NCBI RefSeq assembly: GCF_003965815.1
Contig: NZ_RXOE01000001.1
Span: 558,001-622,000, forward strand
From: Variovorax gossypii
Lineage (GTDB): Bacteria > Pseudomonadota > Gammaproteobacteria > Burkholderiales > Burkholderiaceae_C
Length of the DNA stretch: 64,000 nucleotides
Direction: 5' to 3'
In this document: positions 11,068-19,254 of the stretch, piece after piece
Numbering within the stretch: the first letter of the stretch is position 1
Layout of the letters: each line of letters starts with the position of its first letter
Notes under the pieces: generated by a model
What the model was told of the DNA's origin: nothing
Databases searched by the model: none
What the model saw: the letters and a program-made list of their open reading frames with translations, nothing else
Position numbers and translations under genes: made by a program

Positions 11068-11448
11068 ATGCCGCTGAATGCCCACGAACTGAAACAACTC
11101 GCCGAAGCCGGCGACCGATCCGGGGTCTCCCCTTGCGGCTGCTGGCTGCACCGGGCGGATGCCTGGGAGAGCTTCGCCGAAGACCGCTGGCCCGCCGACC
11201 TGCTGCAGCGCGTCGACACGCTGCGCGCCGAAGGCGTCGACGAACCGACCTTCGAGGAGTTCCACCCCGGCGGCACGCGCTACGACTCGGCCGAAGCGCC
11301 GATCTCGGTGGCGCACTTCCCGTTCAACCGCTGCGACGTGTACCGGTGCACGGCCTGCCAGCGGCTGGTGCTGCGCTACACAGAGTTCGGCGGCTACTAC
11401 GTCGACCACCGCGCGCGTCGGGTGGATGCCGCGCTGGTGATCGCCTGA
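11068..11448 (+). CDS. Conserved-looking hypothetical protein, cysteine-rich
   Basis: 126 residues, not recognised. It has no signal peptide or membrane segment. Cysteines occur in CGCW (residues 23-25 region) and RCDVYRCTACQRLVLRYTEFGGYY, where a CxxC-type pair precedes a beta-rich tail; this could be a zinc or structural site. It starts 30 bp after the binding-protein gene on the same strand, so it may be the last gene of that transcript, and it converges on the M14 peptidase gene 16 bp further on. Codon use matches a real gene. Function unknown. Confidence 0.7.
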   Translation: MPLNAHELKQLAEAGDRSGVSPCGCWLHRADAWESFAEDRWPADLLQRVDTLRAEGVDEPTFEEFHPGGTRYDSAEAPISVAHFPFNRCDVYRCTACQRLVLRYTEFGGYYVDHRARRVDAALVIA

Positions 11449-11464
11449 CGCAGCTGACGCAGGC

Positions 11465-13156
11465 TCAGGCCAGCAGGCCTTTCCAGTAGAGCCGCGCGGC
11501 GGCCAGCACGGTGCGCATCTGCGTCGTGTGGGCCAGCCGGAAGGCGGCGCCGCGCACCGTCTCGTCGGGAAACTCCGTCACGAGCGTGAACGGCACCGTG
11601 GAGCGCTCGTCGGTCGTGACGAGGCACGGAATGCCGTTGATCCGCTCGAACGGCAGCTCGCCCACATGGGCATGCCACATCCGCTGCTGCAACGCGTTGA
11701 ACTCGGCCAGCTCCGGCGAACCGGAATGCAGCTCCTCGGTGAGCGCATGCAGGAACCGCATGCCGTCCAGTCCGGGGTGGCGTCGGAAGATCAGGAAGAA
11801 GCCCTTGGGCACGGTCCACAGCTCGCCGCCCAGCGGCACGTAGCCCGCGCGGGGCCGCGTCCATTCGTGCGCCGGATAGCCGTGCAGGCTCAGGTGCAGG
11901 CGCGCGCCGGTGCGGGCGATGGCCTCGAGCCGCGCGGCCTTCTCTCCGAAGGGCGGCTTCGTGCGGGCCTCCAGGTCGTCGCCCAGCGCCGTATAACGGG
12001 CCGCGTGCGCCATGTGATTCGGATGCGTGGCCTGCAGGCGGTAATGCAGCGCGGCGCCGTCGGGGTTCTCGAGCGGCACCAGTGCGTAGTGGGCGTCGCG
12101 GTGGGTGTTCAGGTGGCGGGCCGCGCGCAGTGCGCCGACGACGCCCGAACTCTCGTTCGCATGCTGCCCGGCCGTGATCGCCAGGCCCGGCAGCGCGCCG
12201 CGCACATGCACGCCGGCGACCTTCCGGCCCTGGAAGGAGGTCACGGAAAACGGCTCTCCCGGCAGCTGCGCGACGATGCGTTCGACCTCAACGGGCGCGA
12301 GCGAGCGTTCGGCCTCGTCGAGCACCAGCGTGGCGTCCACGGGAGGATCGACGCGGCGGTGCCGTGCGAGCCGCACCGTCACCCGCGTGTCGCCGTCGGC
12401 CTGCGAGACCAGCGGCACTATCTGCCCCGGCTGCAGCGTGCGGTCGGCCTCGGGCAGGCCTGCGCGTGCCTTGAAGAATTCCAGCACGCCGTAGTAGCTG
12501 TCCTCGTGCAGCGCCTCGAAGGTGCTGATGGTCTCCTCGCCGAACGGAAGGCGCCGCTCGATGCCGGCGGTCGCGATGTCGATCTCCAGCGTGTCGAACA
12601 GGGGCAGCGTGGCCGGCCACTCGTGCTTGCGCACTGCGTCGAGCGCAGCCTCGCAGGCGATCTCGAACTCTGTTCGCAGCGGCGCGTCTTCCACCAGCGC
12701 GTCGCCCTGCCAGACGCGCAGCCAACCGCAGGGAGAAGCGGTGCCGTCGTTCGGCGCGAACACCTGCCAGCGCCTGCCGCCGGTCTCGACGATGTAGTCC
12801 GACTGGAGCTCGTCGCCTTCGACGAAGCGCAGCGTGTTCCTCTTGCCGATCAGCCCGGCCAGCGGATAGGCCTCGAGCCGGAAGCGCTGCCCCTTGCCGG
12901 CGGGCGTGCGCACCACGATCTCGCGCGCGCCGGGACTTTCGCCTTCGAACTCCTCGAGAAAGAAATGCACCAGCGGCTTGTACGCGCTGCGCAGCACCGC
13001 CGTGACACCCGCTGCGGCCAGCGTCTTCTCAGCCGCACGGCGCGCCGCCTCGTCCTCGAACAGCCAGGCCTCCACGCGCGTCGCCGGGCCGGCGGTGAAG
13101 CGCTGCACCAGTTGCGTGAGGGTTCGAGGGACGATGGTGTCGAGCAGCGAAGTCAT
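11465..13156 (-). CDS. M14 family zinc carboxypeptidase with large N-terminal domain
   Basis: 563 residues. The C-terminal half is an M14 carboxypeptidase. QHANE gives zinc ligands His332 and Glu335, the VPLENPDG loop follows, and His425 in LSLHGYPAHEW is the third ligand; a catalytic Glu is expected near TEFPDE toward the end. No signal peptide is visible, so it probably acts in the cytoplasm. About 300 residues precede the catalytic domain and I cannot assign them. The ATG at 13156 overlaps the stop of the ATP-grasp gene (ATGA), making it the last gene of the six-gene operon. The context suggests trimming or inactivation of an amide/peptide product or precursor; that role is inference. Confidence 0.85.
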   Translation of the reverse strand: MTSLLDTIVPRTLTQLVQRFTAGPATRVEAWLFEDEAARRAAEKTLAAAGVTAVLRSAYKPLVHFFLEEFEGESPGAREIVVRTPAGKGQRFRLEAYPLAGLIGKRNTLRFVEGDELQSDYIVETGGRRWQVFAPNDGTASPCGWLRVWQGDALVEDAPLRTEFEIACEAALDAVRKHEWPATLPLFDTLEIDIATAGIERRLPFGEETISTFEALHEDSYYGVLEFFKARAGLPEADRTLQPGQIVPLVSQADGDTRVTVRLARHRRVDPPVDATLVLDEAERSLAPVEVERIVAQLPGEPFSVTSFQGRKVAGVHVRGALPGLAITAGQHANESSGVVGALRAARHLNTHRDAHYALVPLENPDGAALHYRLQATHPNHMAHAARYTALGDDLEARTKPPFGEKAARLEAIARTGARLHLSLHGYPAHEWTRPRAGYVPLGGELWTVPKGFFLIFRRHPGLDGMRFLHALTEELHSGSPELAEFNALQQRMWHAHVGELPFERINGIPCLVTTDERSTVPFTLVTEFPDETVRGAAFRLAHTTQMRTVLAAARLYWKGLLA

Positions 13157-14418
13157 GCAGCGAGCGTTTCGGGGTCGGAGAAGAAGCTGTGCTCGATCTG
13201 GCGGATGGATTTCCAGTCGGCCGTGAGCCGGTCGAACTGGGCATCGAACAGGCCCACCATGCCCAGCGCCGTGCGCAGGTCGGTGGTCACGTTCAGGCGG
13301 TCGCCCGTTTTTACCCATCGCTTCACGCTGACGCAAGACGGCAGCTGTTCGATCGAATCCCAGGCGAAGTCCCTGGCGAGCACGCCCGCCTTGGGCGAAA
13401 CCAGCAGGATATGGCCGCAGAAGCCGCTGAAGCGCGGCTGCTCGTTCAGCGTCTGCTTGAAGAGCTGCGGATTGACGAAGGCCTCGACCGTCACCGAGAT
13501 CTGGTTCTCGCCGGTCACGGCCGTCGTGAGGCGCGGGTCGAGGCTGCCGTGCAGGCGGGAGTTCAGCTCGACGATGGTCGGCCCCTCGGCCGTCACGATC
13601 AGCTCCAGGTGGGACGGTCCGTAGTGCAGCCCCACGGCGTCGAGCACCTGCACCGCGTAGGCGATGACTTCCGCGTACTGCGGTTGCGTGTGGTCGACCA
13701 CGAGCATCTTCTCCAGCCGGGGCGAATGGCTGCGGTCGCGCTCCACCTCCCAGAGGCTGACCACCTTGTGATGGCCTTCGAAGGAGACGGAATCGACGAT
13801 GTATTCCTGCCCCTCGCTGTACGACTGCACGAGGATGTCCTCCTGCACCTCGTCGTACGAGGACTTGATCGCCAGCACGTTGCGGGCGGCCTCCTCCACC
13901 TGCTCTTGCGTGCGGCAGATCTTCACGCCCTTCACGCCGGAGCTGCGCGTGGGCTTGATGACCACCGGCAGGCGCGCATGGGCCCGCGCCCAGTCGGCGA
14001 TCTCCTGCGGCGAGCGCGACTGGAACTGCTGCGGCGTGCGCACGCCGGCGCGCCGCAGCGCCTCGATCTGCTCGAACTTGTCGCGCCGCGCGGCGGTGAG
14101 TTCCACCGGGTTGCGCAGCGGCACCTCGAGCGCATCGGCCAGCCTGGAGGCCAGCTCGACGCCGCTGTCGACGCCCGGCAGCACCACGCTGATGCCCAGG
14201 TCTCGCAGCGCATCGGCCGTCTGGCGCAGGTCGCCGCGATGCACCACGCTGCGCACGTAGTCGGCCGGGTTGATCTGCGTCTGCAGGCGCTGCGGCAGCG
14301 ACTCGCTGCTCAGCACGTGCACGCAGCGCACGCCGTACGAGCGGAAGGCGGGCGCCAGGTGCGCGCTGGTCGAGGCGCCGTCGACGATGGCCACGGTATC
14401 AAGCAACTGCTTCTTCAT
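13153..14418 (-). CDS. ATP-grasp ligase (first of a pair by position)
   Basis: 421 residues. It has the three-part ATP-grasp layout: an N-terminal Rossmann-like domain (VAIVDGASTSAHLAPAF), a lysine-bearing ATP-binding strand (VVIKPTRSSGVKGVK, about 148-162) and the metal-binding VELNSRLHGS near residue 280. Enzymes of this type activate a carboxylate as acyl phosphate and join it to an amine, as in L-amino-acid ligases (BacD, DdaF) and carbamoyl/biotin carboxylases. The absence of a biotin or carrier domain favours a stand-alone amide ligase. Its start overlaps the end of the other ATP-grasp gene by 20 bases and its stop overlaps the M14 gene. Substrates are unknown. Confidence 0.88.
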   Translation of the reverse strand: MKKQLLDTVAIVDGASTSAHLAPAFRSYGVRCVHVLSSESLPQRLQTQINPADYVRSVVHRGDLRQTADALRDLGISVVLPGVDSGVELASRLADALEVPLRNPVELTAARRDKFEQIEALRRAGVRTPQQFQSRSPQEIADWARAHARLPVVIKPTRSSGVKGVKICRTQEQVEEAARNVLAIKSSYDEVQEDILVQSYSEGQEYIVDSVSFEGHHKVVSLWEVERDRSHSPRLEKMLVVDHTQPQYAEVIAYAVQVLDAVGLHYGPSHLELIVTAEGPTIVELNSRLHGSLDPRLTTAVTGENQISVTVEAFVNPQLFKQTLNEQPRFSGFCGHILLVSPKAGVLARDFAWDSIEQLPSCVSVKRWVKTGDRLNVTTDLRTALGMVGLFDAQFDRLTADWKSIRQIEHSFFSDPETLAA

Positions 14419-15574
14419 GGAGTCTCTTCTCTGCGGTGGGTTGAAACAGGCGGCGCACGTAGATGTACGCGCGCCGCTCGCGATGGACCAGCCGTTGCGG
14501 TCCGTAGGTGATGTGGAGGTCGGCGTTGCGCAGCTCGCCGGGCGACGAGAAGTCCCACGGCAGCGGGTCGCTCGCCAGCAGGAACTCGACGTGCGCGTAC
14601 GAGCGCGGCGCGAAGATGTCGGGCACGTCCACGCCGCGGCCCGTGAGCTTGTCGAGCAGCGCGGTGACGATGTCGAAGCCGTAGCCGTCGCGCACGATGT
14701 CGCAGATGAAGCTGCCGGCGATGCGCGGATTGAGCTCGATCACGTAGGGCACGCCGTCGCGCACGATGCAATCCAGGTGCACGGGCCCCCACGAGAGGCC
14801 GGCGAGTTCGATGGTGCTGGCGCCGGCGTCGATCAGCCGGCGCAAGGCGGTGTCGTCCAGGTCGAGCTCGGAGGTGTAGCCGCGCTCCAGGAAGCCCTCG
14901 CCGCGGCGCTTGAGCTTGCGCATCGCGCCCACGTACCGCCCGTCGAAGTACTCGACGCAGTATTCGGCGCCCTCGAGGAATTCCTCGACGATCACGCTGT
15001 CGGTCAGGCCGGTGCGCCGGTTGGCTTGCAGCTCGTCGGCCAGCGCCTCGGCGTGCCGCCTGGCCTCGCCCGCATCGGCGCAGCGCTTCACTCCGTGGCT
15101 TGCCGAGCCTTCGGACGGCTTCACCACCACGGGGAAGCGCAGCGCGCCCACGCGGTCCCAGAGCGCCGGCAGGTCGGACAGCGCGCCGTCGACGAACTTC
15201 GCGGTCGGCAGGCCGCTCGCAGCCAGAAGCGCCTTCTGGTTCGCCTTGGACACGCTGCGCGCCACTGCGGCGGCGTCCGGCCCCGGCAGGCCGAGCTGTT
15301 CGGCCACCTGCGCCGCGAGCCGCGCGTAGACGTCGTTGGCCGTGGTAACGCGCAGCCGGCGATCAGGATCGGGATGGTGGTCGCGCAGCCAGGCGACCAC
15401 CGCGTCGGCCTCGGTCTGCAGGTTGACGATTTCCACCTCCGGCGGAAACACGCCCTGCAGCAGGTCGTTCGGCCCGCTGATCACCGTCACCTGCAACTGC
15501 CTGTCGAGTGCCGCGCGCACCAGCGCGAGGCTGGTGCCGGTCTTGCGCGCACCGATCACGATGAGTCGTGTCAT
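14399..15574 (-). CDS. ATP-grasp ligase (second of the pair)
   Basis: 391 residues from the ATG at 15574. The N-terminus (MTRLIVIGARKTGTSLAL) is a nucleotide-fold start, followed by VVVKPSEGSASHGVKR (ATP-binding lysine and glycine loop) and VIELNPRIAGSF with the Mg-binding Glu/Asn. It shares only the fold and spacing with its neighbour, so the two are not a recent tandem duplication and probably catalyse different ligation steps. It lies 32 bp downstream of the MFS exporter gene on the same strand and overlaps the next ligase by 20 bp. Amide or peptide bond formation with ATP is the expected chemistry; the substrates are unknown. Confidence 0.88.
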   Translation of the reverse strand: MTRLIVIGARKTGTSLALVRAALDRQLQVTVISGPNDLLQGVFPPEVEIVNLQTEADAVVAWLRDHHPDPDRRLRVTTANDVYARLAAQVAEQLGLPGPDAAAVARSVSKANQKALLAASGLPTAKFVDGALSDLPALWDRVGALRFPVVVKPSEGSASHGVKRCADAGEARRHAEALADELQANRRTGLTDSVIVEEFLEGAEYCVEYFDGRYVGAMRKLKRRGEGFLERGYTSELDLDDTALRRLIDAGASTIELAGLSWGPVHLDCIVRDGVPYVIELNPRIAGSFICDIVRDGYGFDIVTALLDKLTGRGVDVPDIFAPRSYAHVEFLLASDPLPWDFSSPGELRNADLHITYGPQRLVHRERRAYIYVRRLFQPTAEKRLHEEAVA

Positions 15575-15606
15575 TCGATACCCCGGAAGAAAAAGGAACG
15601 TCGGCC

Positions 15607-16995
15607 CTAGAGGCACAGCACGGCGATCAGCGCGCCGGCCAACCGCAGGAAGGCCGACAGGTCGAACGCGAACACCGCCCCGGTCGCGACCTGCGCGGGC
15701 AAGCCGACCAGCAATGCCCCGAACAGGGCCACGCCGATGGCGCTGCCGACCTGGCGCGCCGCGCCGAAGATCGCCGAAGCGGTGGCCGACAGCGAGGAAG
15801 CCACGCTGCCGATCACCAGCGACGTGAGGGCCGGCGTGCCGATGCCCGCGCCGATAGCCAGCAGAAGCAGGCTGGGCAGGATGCGCAGGTACGGCGTGGC
15901 GGCGTCCACGCCGTGCAGCAGCGCGAACGCCAGCGCGGAGAGCAGGAAACCCGCGATCACCGGCGTGCGCTGCGAGAAGCGCCTGGCCAGCCGTCCGCTC
16001 GCGAGGTTCGCCAGCATGATCACGGTGAAGGGCAGCAAGGCAAGGCCGGTCTGCGTGGGCGTGTAGCCCTTCGAATGCTGGAAGTACAGGCTCAGCACGA
16101 AGATCGACCCGTAGAAGGTGATGTTCATGAGCACGCCGAGCACGATGGCCGCGGAGAACGCCCTGCTGCGGAAGATGCCGAGCGGGATCATCGGCGCCGG
16201 CACGCGCGACTCGTTGCGCACGAAGGCGGCGATGGCCAGTGCGGCGACGGCGAAGCCCGCGAGCACCGTCCAGTCGGTCCAGCCGAGCACGCCGCCCTCG
16301 ATGACCGCATGGGTGAGGAAGAACAGCGCGACGATGGCCAGCAGCTGCCCGCCCACGTCCAGCCTGCCGGCCGCCGCGCGAACCGTCTCGGCGACGTAGC
16401 GGCGCACCGCCCACAGGCCCAGGGCGCAGATCGGCAGGTTCACGAAGAAGATCGAGCGCCAGCCCAGGCCGGTCGTCAGCGCGCCGCCGAGCACGGGCCC
16501 CGCGGCACTCACCACGCCGCCGATGGCGCTCCACCACCCGATGGCGCGCGTGCGTGCCACCGCGTCGCCCGCGCAGGCGTGCGACAGCAGCGACAGCGAG
16601 GTCGGCAGGATCAGCGCCGCGCCGACACCCTGCGCCGCGCGCGCCGCGATCAGCACGCCGATGGAAGGCGCGACCGCGCAGCCCAGCGAGGCCAGCCCGA
16701 ACAGCACCAGCCCGACGCTGAAGACGCGCCGGCTGCCGAAGCGGTCGGCAAAAGAGCCGGCCGTGAGCAGCAGCGCCGCGAAGGCCAGCGTGTAGGCGTC
16801 GACGATCCACTGCAGGCCGGTCACGCCGGCCCCGAGGTCTTTGCCGATCTGCGGCATCGCCACGTTGACGATGGTCACGTCGAGCTGCACCACCACGAAG
16901 CCGAAGCTGGTCGCGGCCAGAGTCCAGCCGATGCCGGTGGCGCGCCGCCCGGCGGGTGCGAGTTCGGCCAGTGAAGTGCTGCCTGCGGCGCTCAT
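15607..16995 (-). CDS. MFS exporter, DHA2 (EmrB/QacA-like) family
   Basis: 462 residues with about 14 hydrophobic helices. Family marks include the first-helix LDVTIVNVAMPQIGKDL (motif D1 of DHA2 drug/proton antiporters), ADRFGSRRVF after helix 2 (motif A) and the later GPVLGGALTTGLGWRSIFFVNLP (motif C region). It should export a small molecule using the proton gradient in the inner membrane. Its start overlaps the stop of the SBF-like gene by four bases (16992-16995). Set in an operon with an oxygenase and two ligases, it is the likely efflux or self-protection pump for the product. Confidence 0.9.
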   Translation of the reverse strand: MSAAGSTSLAELAPAGRRATGIGWTLAATSFGFVVVQLDVTIVNVAMPQIGKDLGAGVTGLQWIVDAYTLAFAALLLTAGSFADRFGSRRVFSVGLVLFGLASLGCAVAPSIGVLIAARAAQGVGAALILPTSLSLLSHACAGDAVARTRAIGWWSAIGGVVSAAGPVLGGALTTGLGWRSIFFVNLPICALGLWAVRRYVAETVRAAAGRLDVGGQLLAIVALFFLTHAVIEGGVLGWTDWTVLAGFAVAALAIAAFVRNESRVPAPMIPLGIFRSRAFSAAIVLGVLMNITFYGSIFVLSLYFQHSKGYTPTQTGLALLPFTVIMLANLASGRLARRFSQRTPVIAGFLLSALAFALLHGVDAATPYLRILPSLLLLAIGAGIGTPALTSLVIGSVASSLSATASAIFGAARQVGSAIGVALFGALLVGLPAQVATGAVFAFDLSAFLRLAGALIAVLCL

Positions 16996-17957
16996 TCCGA
17001 CGCCCTCAGTTCGCGTGCGCTCCTGCGGCGCTCGCTCAGCGCCTCAAGGCGCGGCACCAGGCTCTGGATGACGCGCGGCAGCAGGTAGATCGGCAGCTGC
17101 GCGCAGGCGAAGAACAGCGCGATGGCGGGCGTCGCCGCGGCGCCGAGCGCAGCCCACAGCAGCCCGACGTTGCGGTTGCCCATGAGCAGCGCGACGTTCA
17201 GGCGGGTGCGCACGCTGCCCGGCGTGAGCAGGTACGCGATGCATTGCACGCCGACGTTGGCGGCGAACGCCAGCGCAATGGCCGCGATCACGAGCGCCGG
17301 CTGGTCCACGATGGCCTGCTGCAGGCCGGCCATCGTGCCGACCGCGAAGACCAGCAGCGCGACCACCACGACGCCGTCGATCGCGCCCGCGTGGGCCGCG
17401 AGGCGCTCCTTCGCGAACCGGCGCACGAGGATCGCCGCGCCCTCGGCCGTGCCGACCAGCAGGACCAGCCGCAACGCGAGGCTCGAAGGCTGGATGGCCA
17501 CGCCCGGATCCCGCCCGAACCACTGCGCCAGCAGCGGCGCGGTGAGCGGCACCAGCGCCATCGCCGCCAGCGTGGCAACCAGCGCGACGGCCGCGTCCAG
17601 TCCCAGCATGCGGGCCACGGCCGAGGTGCCGCTGGCCGGCGGTGCGCAGAAGGCGAGCACCAGCGCCAGGGTCCATGCCGGCGGCAGGCCCAGCGCGAGG
17701 CCCGCCAGGCCCGCGACGACGGGGCACACGACGATCGCGCACAGCGGCAGCGCCAGCGAAACCGCCGGCCGGCGCGCGACCGCCAGCACGGTGGCCGGGT
17801 CGACGCGCAACAGGGTGCCGAGCACGAAGATGAACACGGTCACCGGCATCAGCGGGCGTGCCGCGTCCGCGAGCGCCGGCACGAGCAGGCCCAGGAAGAC
17901 GCCGGCGGCCAGCACGCTCGGGCCGTTGCGGGTCAGGACGGCGAACGGCCCCGGCAT
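16992..17957 (-). CDS. SBF-like (bile acid:sodium symporter fold) membrane protein
   Basis: 321 residues with nine to ten hydrophobic helices. The spacing, the AFCAPPASGTSAVARMLGL segment and the later LLMGNRNVGLLWAAL crossover motif resemble the BART/SBF superfamily (bile acid:Na+ symporters, PanS, arsenite exporter relatives). A role in moving an organic acid or precursor across the inner membrane is plausible. The ATG at 17957 begins four bases after the oxygenase stop and the gene's own stop overlaps the MFS start, so it belongs to the operon. The assignment to SBF is by pattern and could be wrong at subfamily level. Confidence 0.7.
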   Translation of the reverse strand: MPGPFAVLTRNGPSVLAAGVFLGLLVPALADAARPLMPVTVFIFVLGTLLRVDPATVLAVARRPAVSLALPLCAIVVCPVVAGLAGLALGLPPAWTLALVLAFCAPPASGTSAVARMLGLDAAVALVATLAAMALVPLTAPLLAQWFGRDPGVAIQPSSLALRLVLLVGTAEGAAILVRRFAKERLAAHAGAIDGVVVVALLVFAVGTMAGLQQAIVDQPALVIAAIALAFAANVGVQCIAYLLTPGSVRTRLNVALLMGNRNVGLLWAALGAAATPAIALFFACAQLPIYLLPRVIQSLVPRLEALSERRRSARELRASE

Positions 17958-17961
17958 CGGC

Positions 17962-19068
17962 TCAGGCCTGCTCGCTCAAGGCGGGTTGGCGCGCATCCGC
18001 GTTGCGCGAGCGCACCGGCTCGCTGGCGCGCGGCAGCAGGAAGGGATCGAACACCCGCTCCTGCCGCTTGCCGAAGGAGCGGAAGTTCCACAGGTTGGTC
18101 GTGACCATGATGCGCTGCACCCAGCGATAGGCGCGGTCGTTGGAGTCGAAGCTGGGCACGAAGCTGTCGCGCGAGTGCAGCGCGAAGCGGTTGTTGACGA
18201 AGACCAGCCGGCCCGGCTTGATGTCGATGGCCTCGGAGACCGCCCTCACCTCGCGGTGGAAGTTCTCCAGCGCCGTCCTGGCGCGCTGGTTCACGGGCAG
18301 CACCATGTCGGGGTAGAAGGCCACGGTCACGCGCGGCAGCTCCAGCGGGCCCGACAGCACCGGGCTCAGGTCGGTGTTGTCGCGCGGCGTGGGCGTGGCG
18401 CCGCGCCAGCGGTACGGCACGCGGATGATGAAGTTGCGGCCGTAGAGCGCCTCCAGGTCCTCGTCGCTCAGGCGGGCCAGCGCGAGCCGCGCGTCGGCCA
18501 CCCGCGTGAACGGCCCCCGGCCCTCGCCCTCGGGCGCGGCGCGCAGTCCGAGCAGCAGCAGCGCGAGCGGCGAGGTGTCGCCCTCGGGCATGAAGGCCTG
18601 GGCGGCATTCTCGATGTGGAAGTCGAGCTCCACCTCGGAGCCCAGGCCGGTGTAGTCGTTGCGCGTGTGCTTGTGCGGCGTGAGGTTGTTGACCAGCTCC
18701 AGCCCTTCGTGCGAGATCGAGTACGGCTCGCCGATGGCAGCGCCGAGCGCCGCGAGCAGGTTCTCGCTGAGCACGCCGTCCTTGAACTGGCGCCCGGTCT
18801 CGCCGAACTGCGGGCTGCCCCTCACGCCGGAGTCGATCGGCAGGTTGTCGACCACCAGGTAGGCATAGGCGGCGCTGTTGGACGATTTGATGACTTCCAG
18901 CAGCCGCACCAGGCGTTCCGGAAAACCGGAATAGACGCGCCGGCGAAGCTCGCCGATGTAGGCCGAACTCCCTGCCGGGTCGTAGTCGAGGTCTCCGAGC
19001 ACCTGACGGATCTGCTCGGCCTCGCTGGCGGTGATGCTCACTTCGGCTCTCGAACCTTGGTCTGACAT
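17962..19068 (-). CDS. Fe(II)/2-oxoglutarate oxygenase, clavaminate synthase/AsnO-like
   Basis: 368 residues. The iron-binding triad is visible: His151-x-Glu153 in FHIENAAQ and a distal His298 in RFALHSRDSF, with an Arg at 312-315 suited to binding 2-oxoglutarate. HxE instead of HxD is characteristic of the clavaminate synthase-like branch, which includes beta-hydroxylases of free Asn, Arg and related amino acids (AsnO, VioC). The expected reaction is stereospecific hydroxylation of an amino acid or small amide in the cytoplasm. A strong AAGGAG site lies before the ATG at 19068. It is the first gene of the six-gene operon and faces the LysR gene. Confidence 0.85.
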   Translation of the reverse strand: MSDQGSRAEVSITASEAEQIRQVLGDLDYDPAGSSAYIGELRRRVYSGFPERLVRLLEVIKSSNSAAYAYLVVDNLPIDSGVRGSPQFGETGRQFKDGVLSENLLAALGAAIGEPYSISHEGLELVNNLTPHKHTRNDYTGLGSEVELDFHIENAAQAFMPEGDTSPLALLLLGLRAAPEGEGRGPFTRVADARLALARLSDEDLEALYGRNFIIRVPYRWRGATPTPRDNTDLSPVLSGPLELPRVTVAFYPDMVLPVNQRARTALENFHREVRAVSEAIDIKPGRLVFVNNRFALHSRDSFVPSFDSNDRAYRWVQRIMVTTNLWNFRSFGKRQERVFDPFLLPRASEPVRSRNADARQPALSEQA

Positions 19069-19254
19069 GAAAACTCCTTGAGTGTGTCGACAGGCGCGCG
19101 GCAAGGCGCGTCACGATGGGACAGCGGTTGGGTCTGCTGACGCTGACGCGAGGCTATTGGCGATTTTTTATCTCAAAAACGAATCTATTTGATATTCCAT
19201 ATCCGATAATCAGATTTATTACTTTCCGCTGAATCTGGAGAAAAGAGGTCGCCC
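19069..19254. promoter_or_regulatory. Divergent promoter region between oxygenase operon and LysR gene
   Basis: 186 bp between two divergent starts. Its centre (about 19160-19220) is strikingly AT-rich compared with the rest of the window. It contains a GATAT-TCC-ATATC palindrome (19191-19203) and further short ATC/GAT repeats around it, an arrangement expected for LysR-type operators placed close to both promoters. The exact operator and -10/-35 boxes cannot be fixed by eye. Confidence 0.6.
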
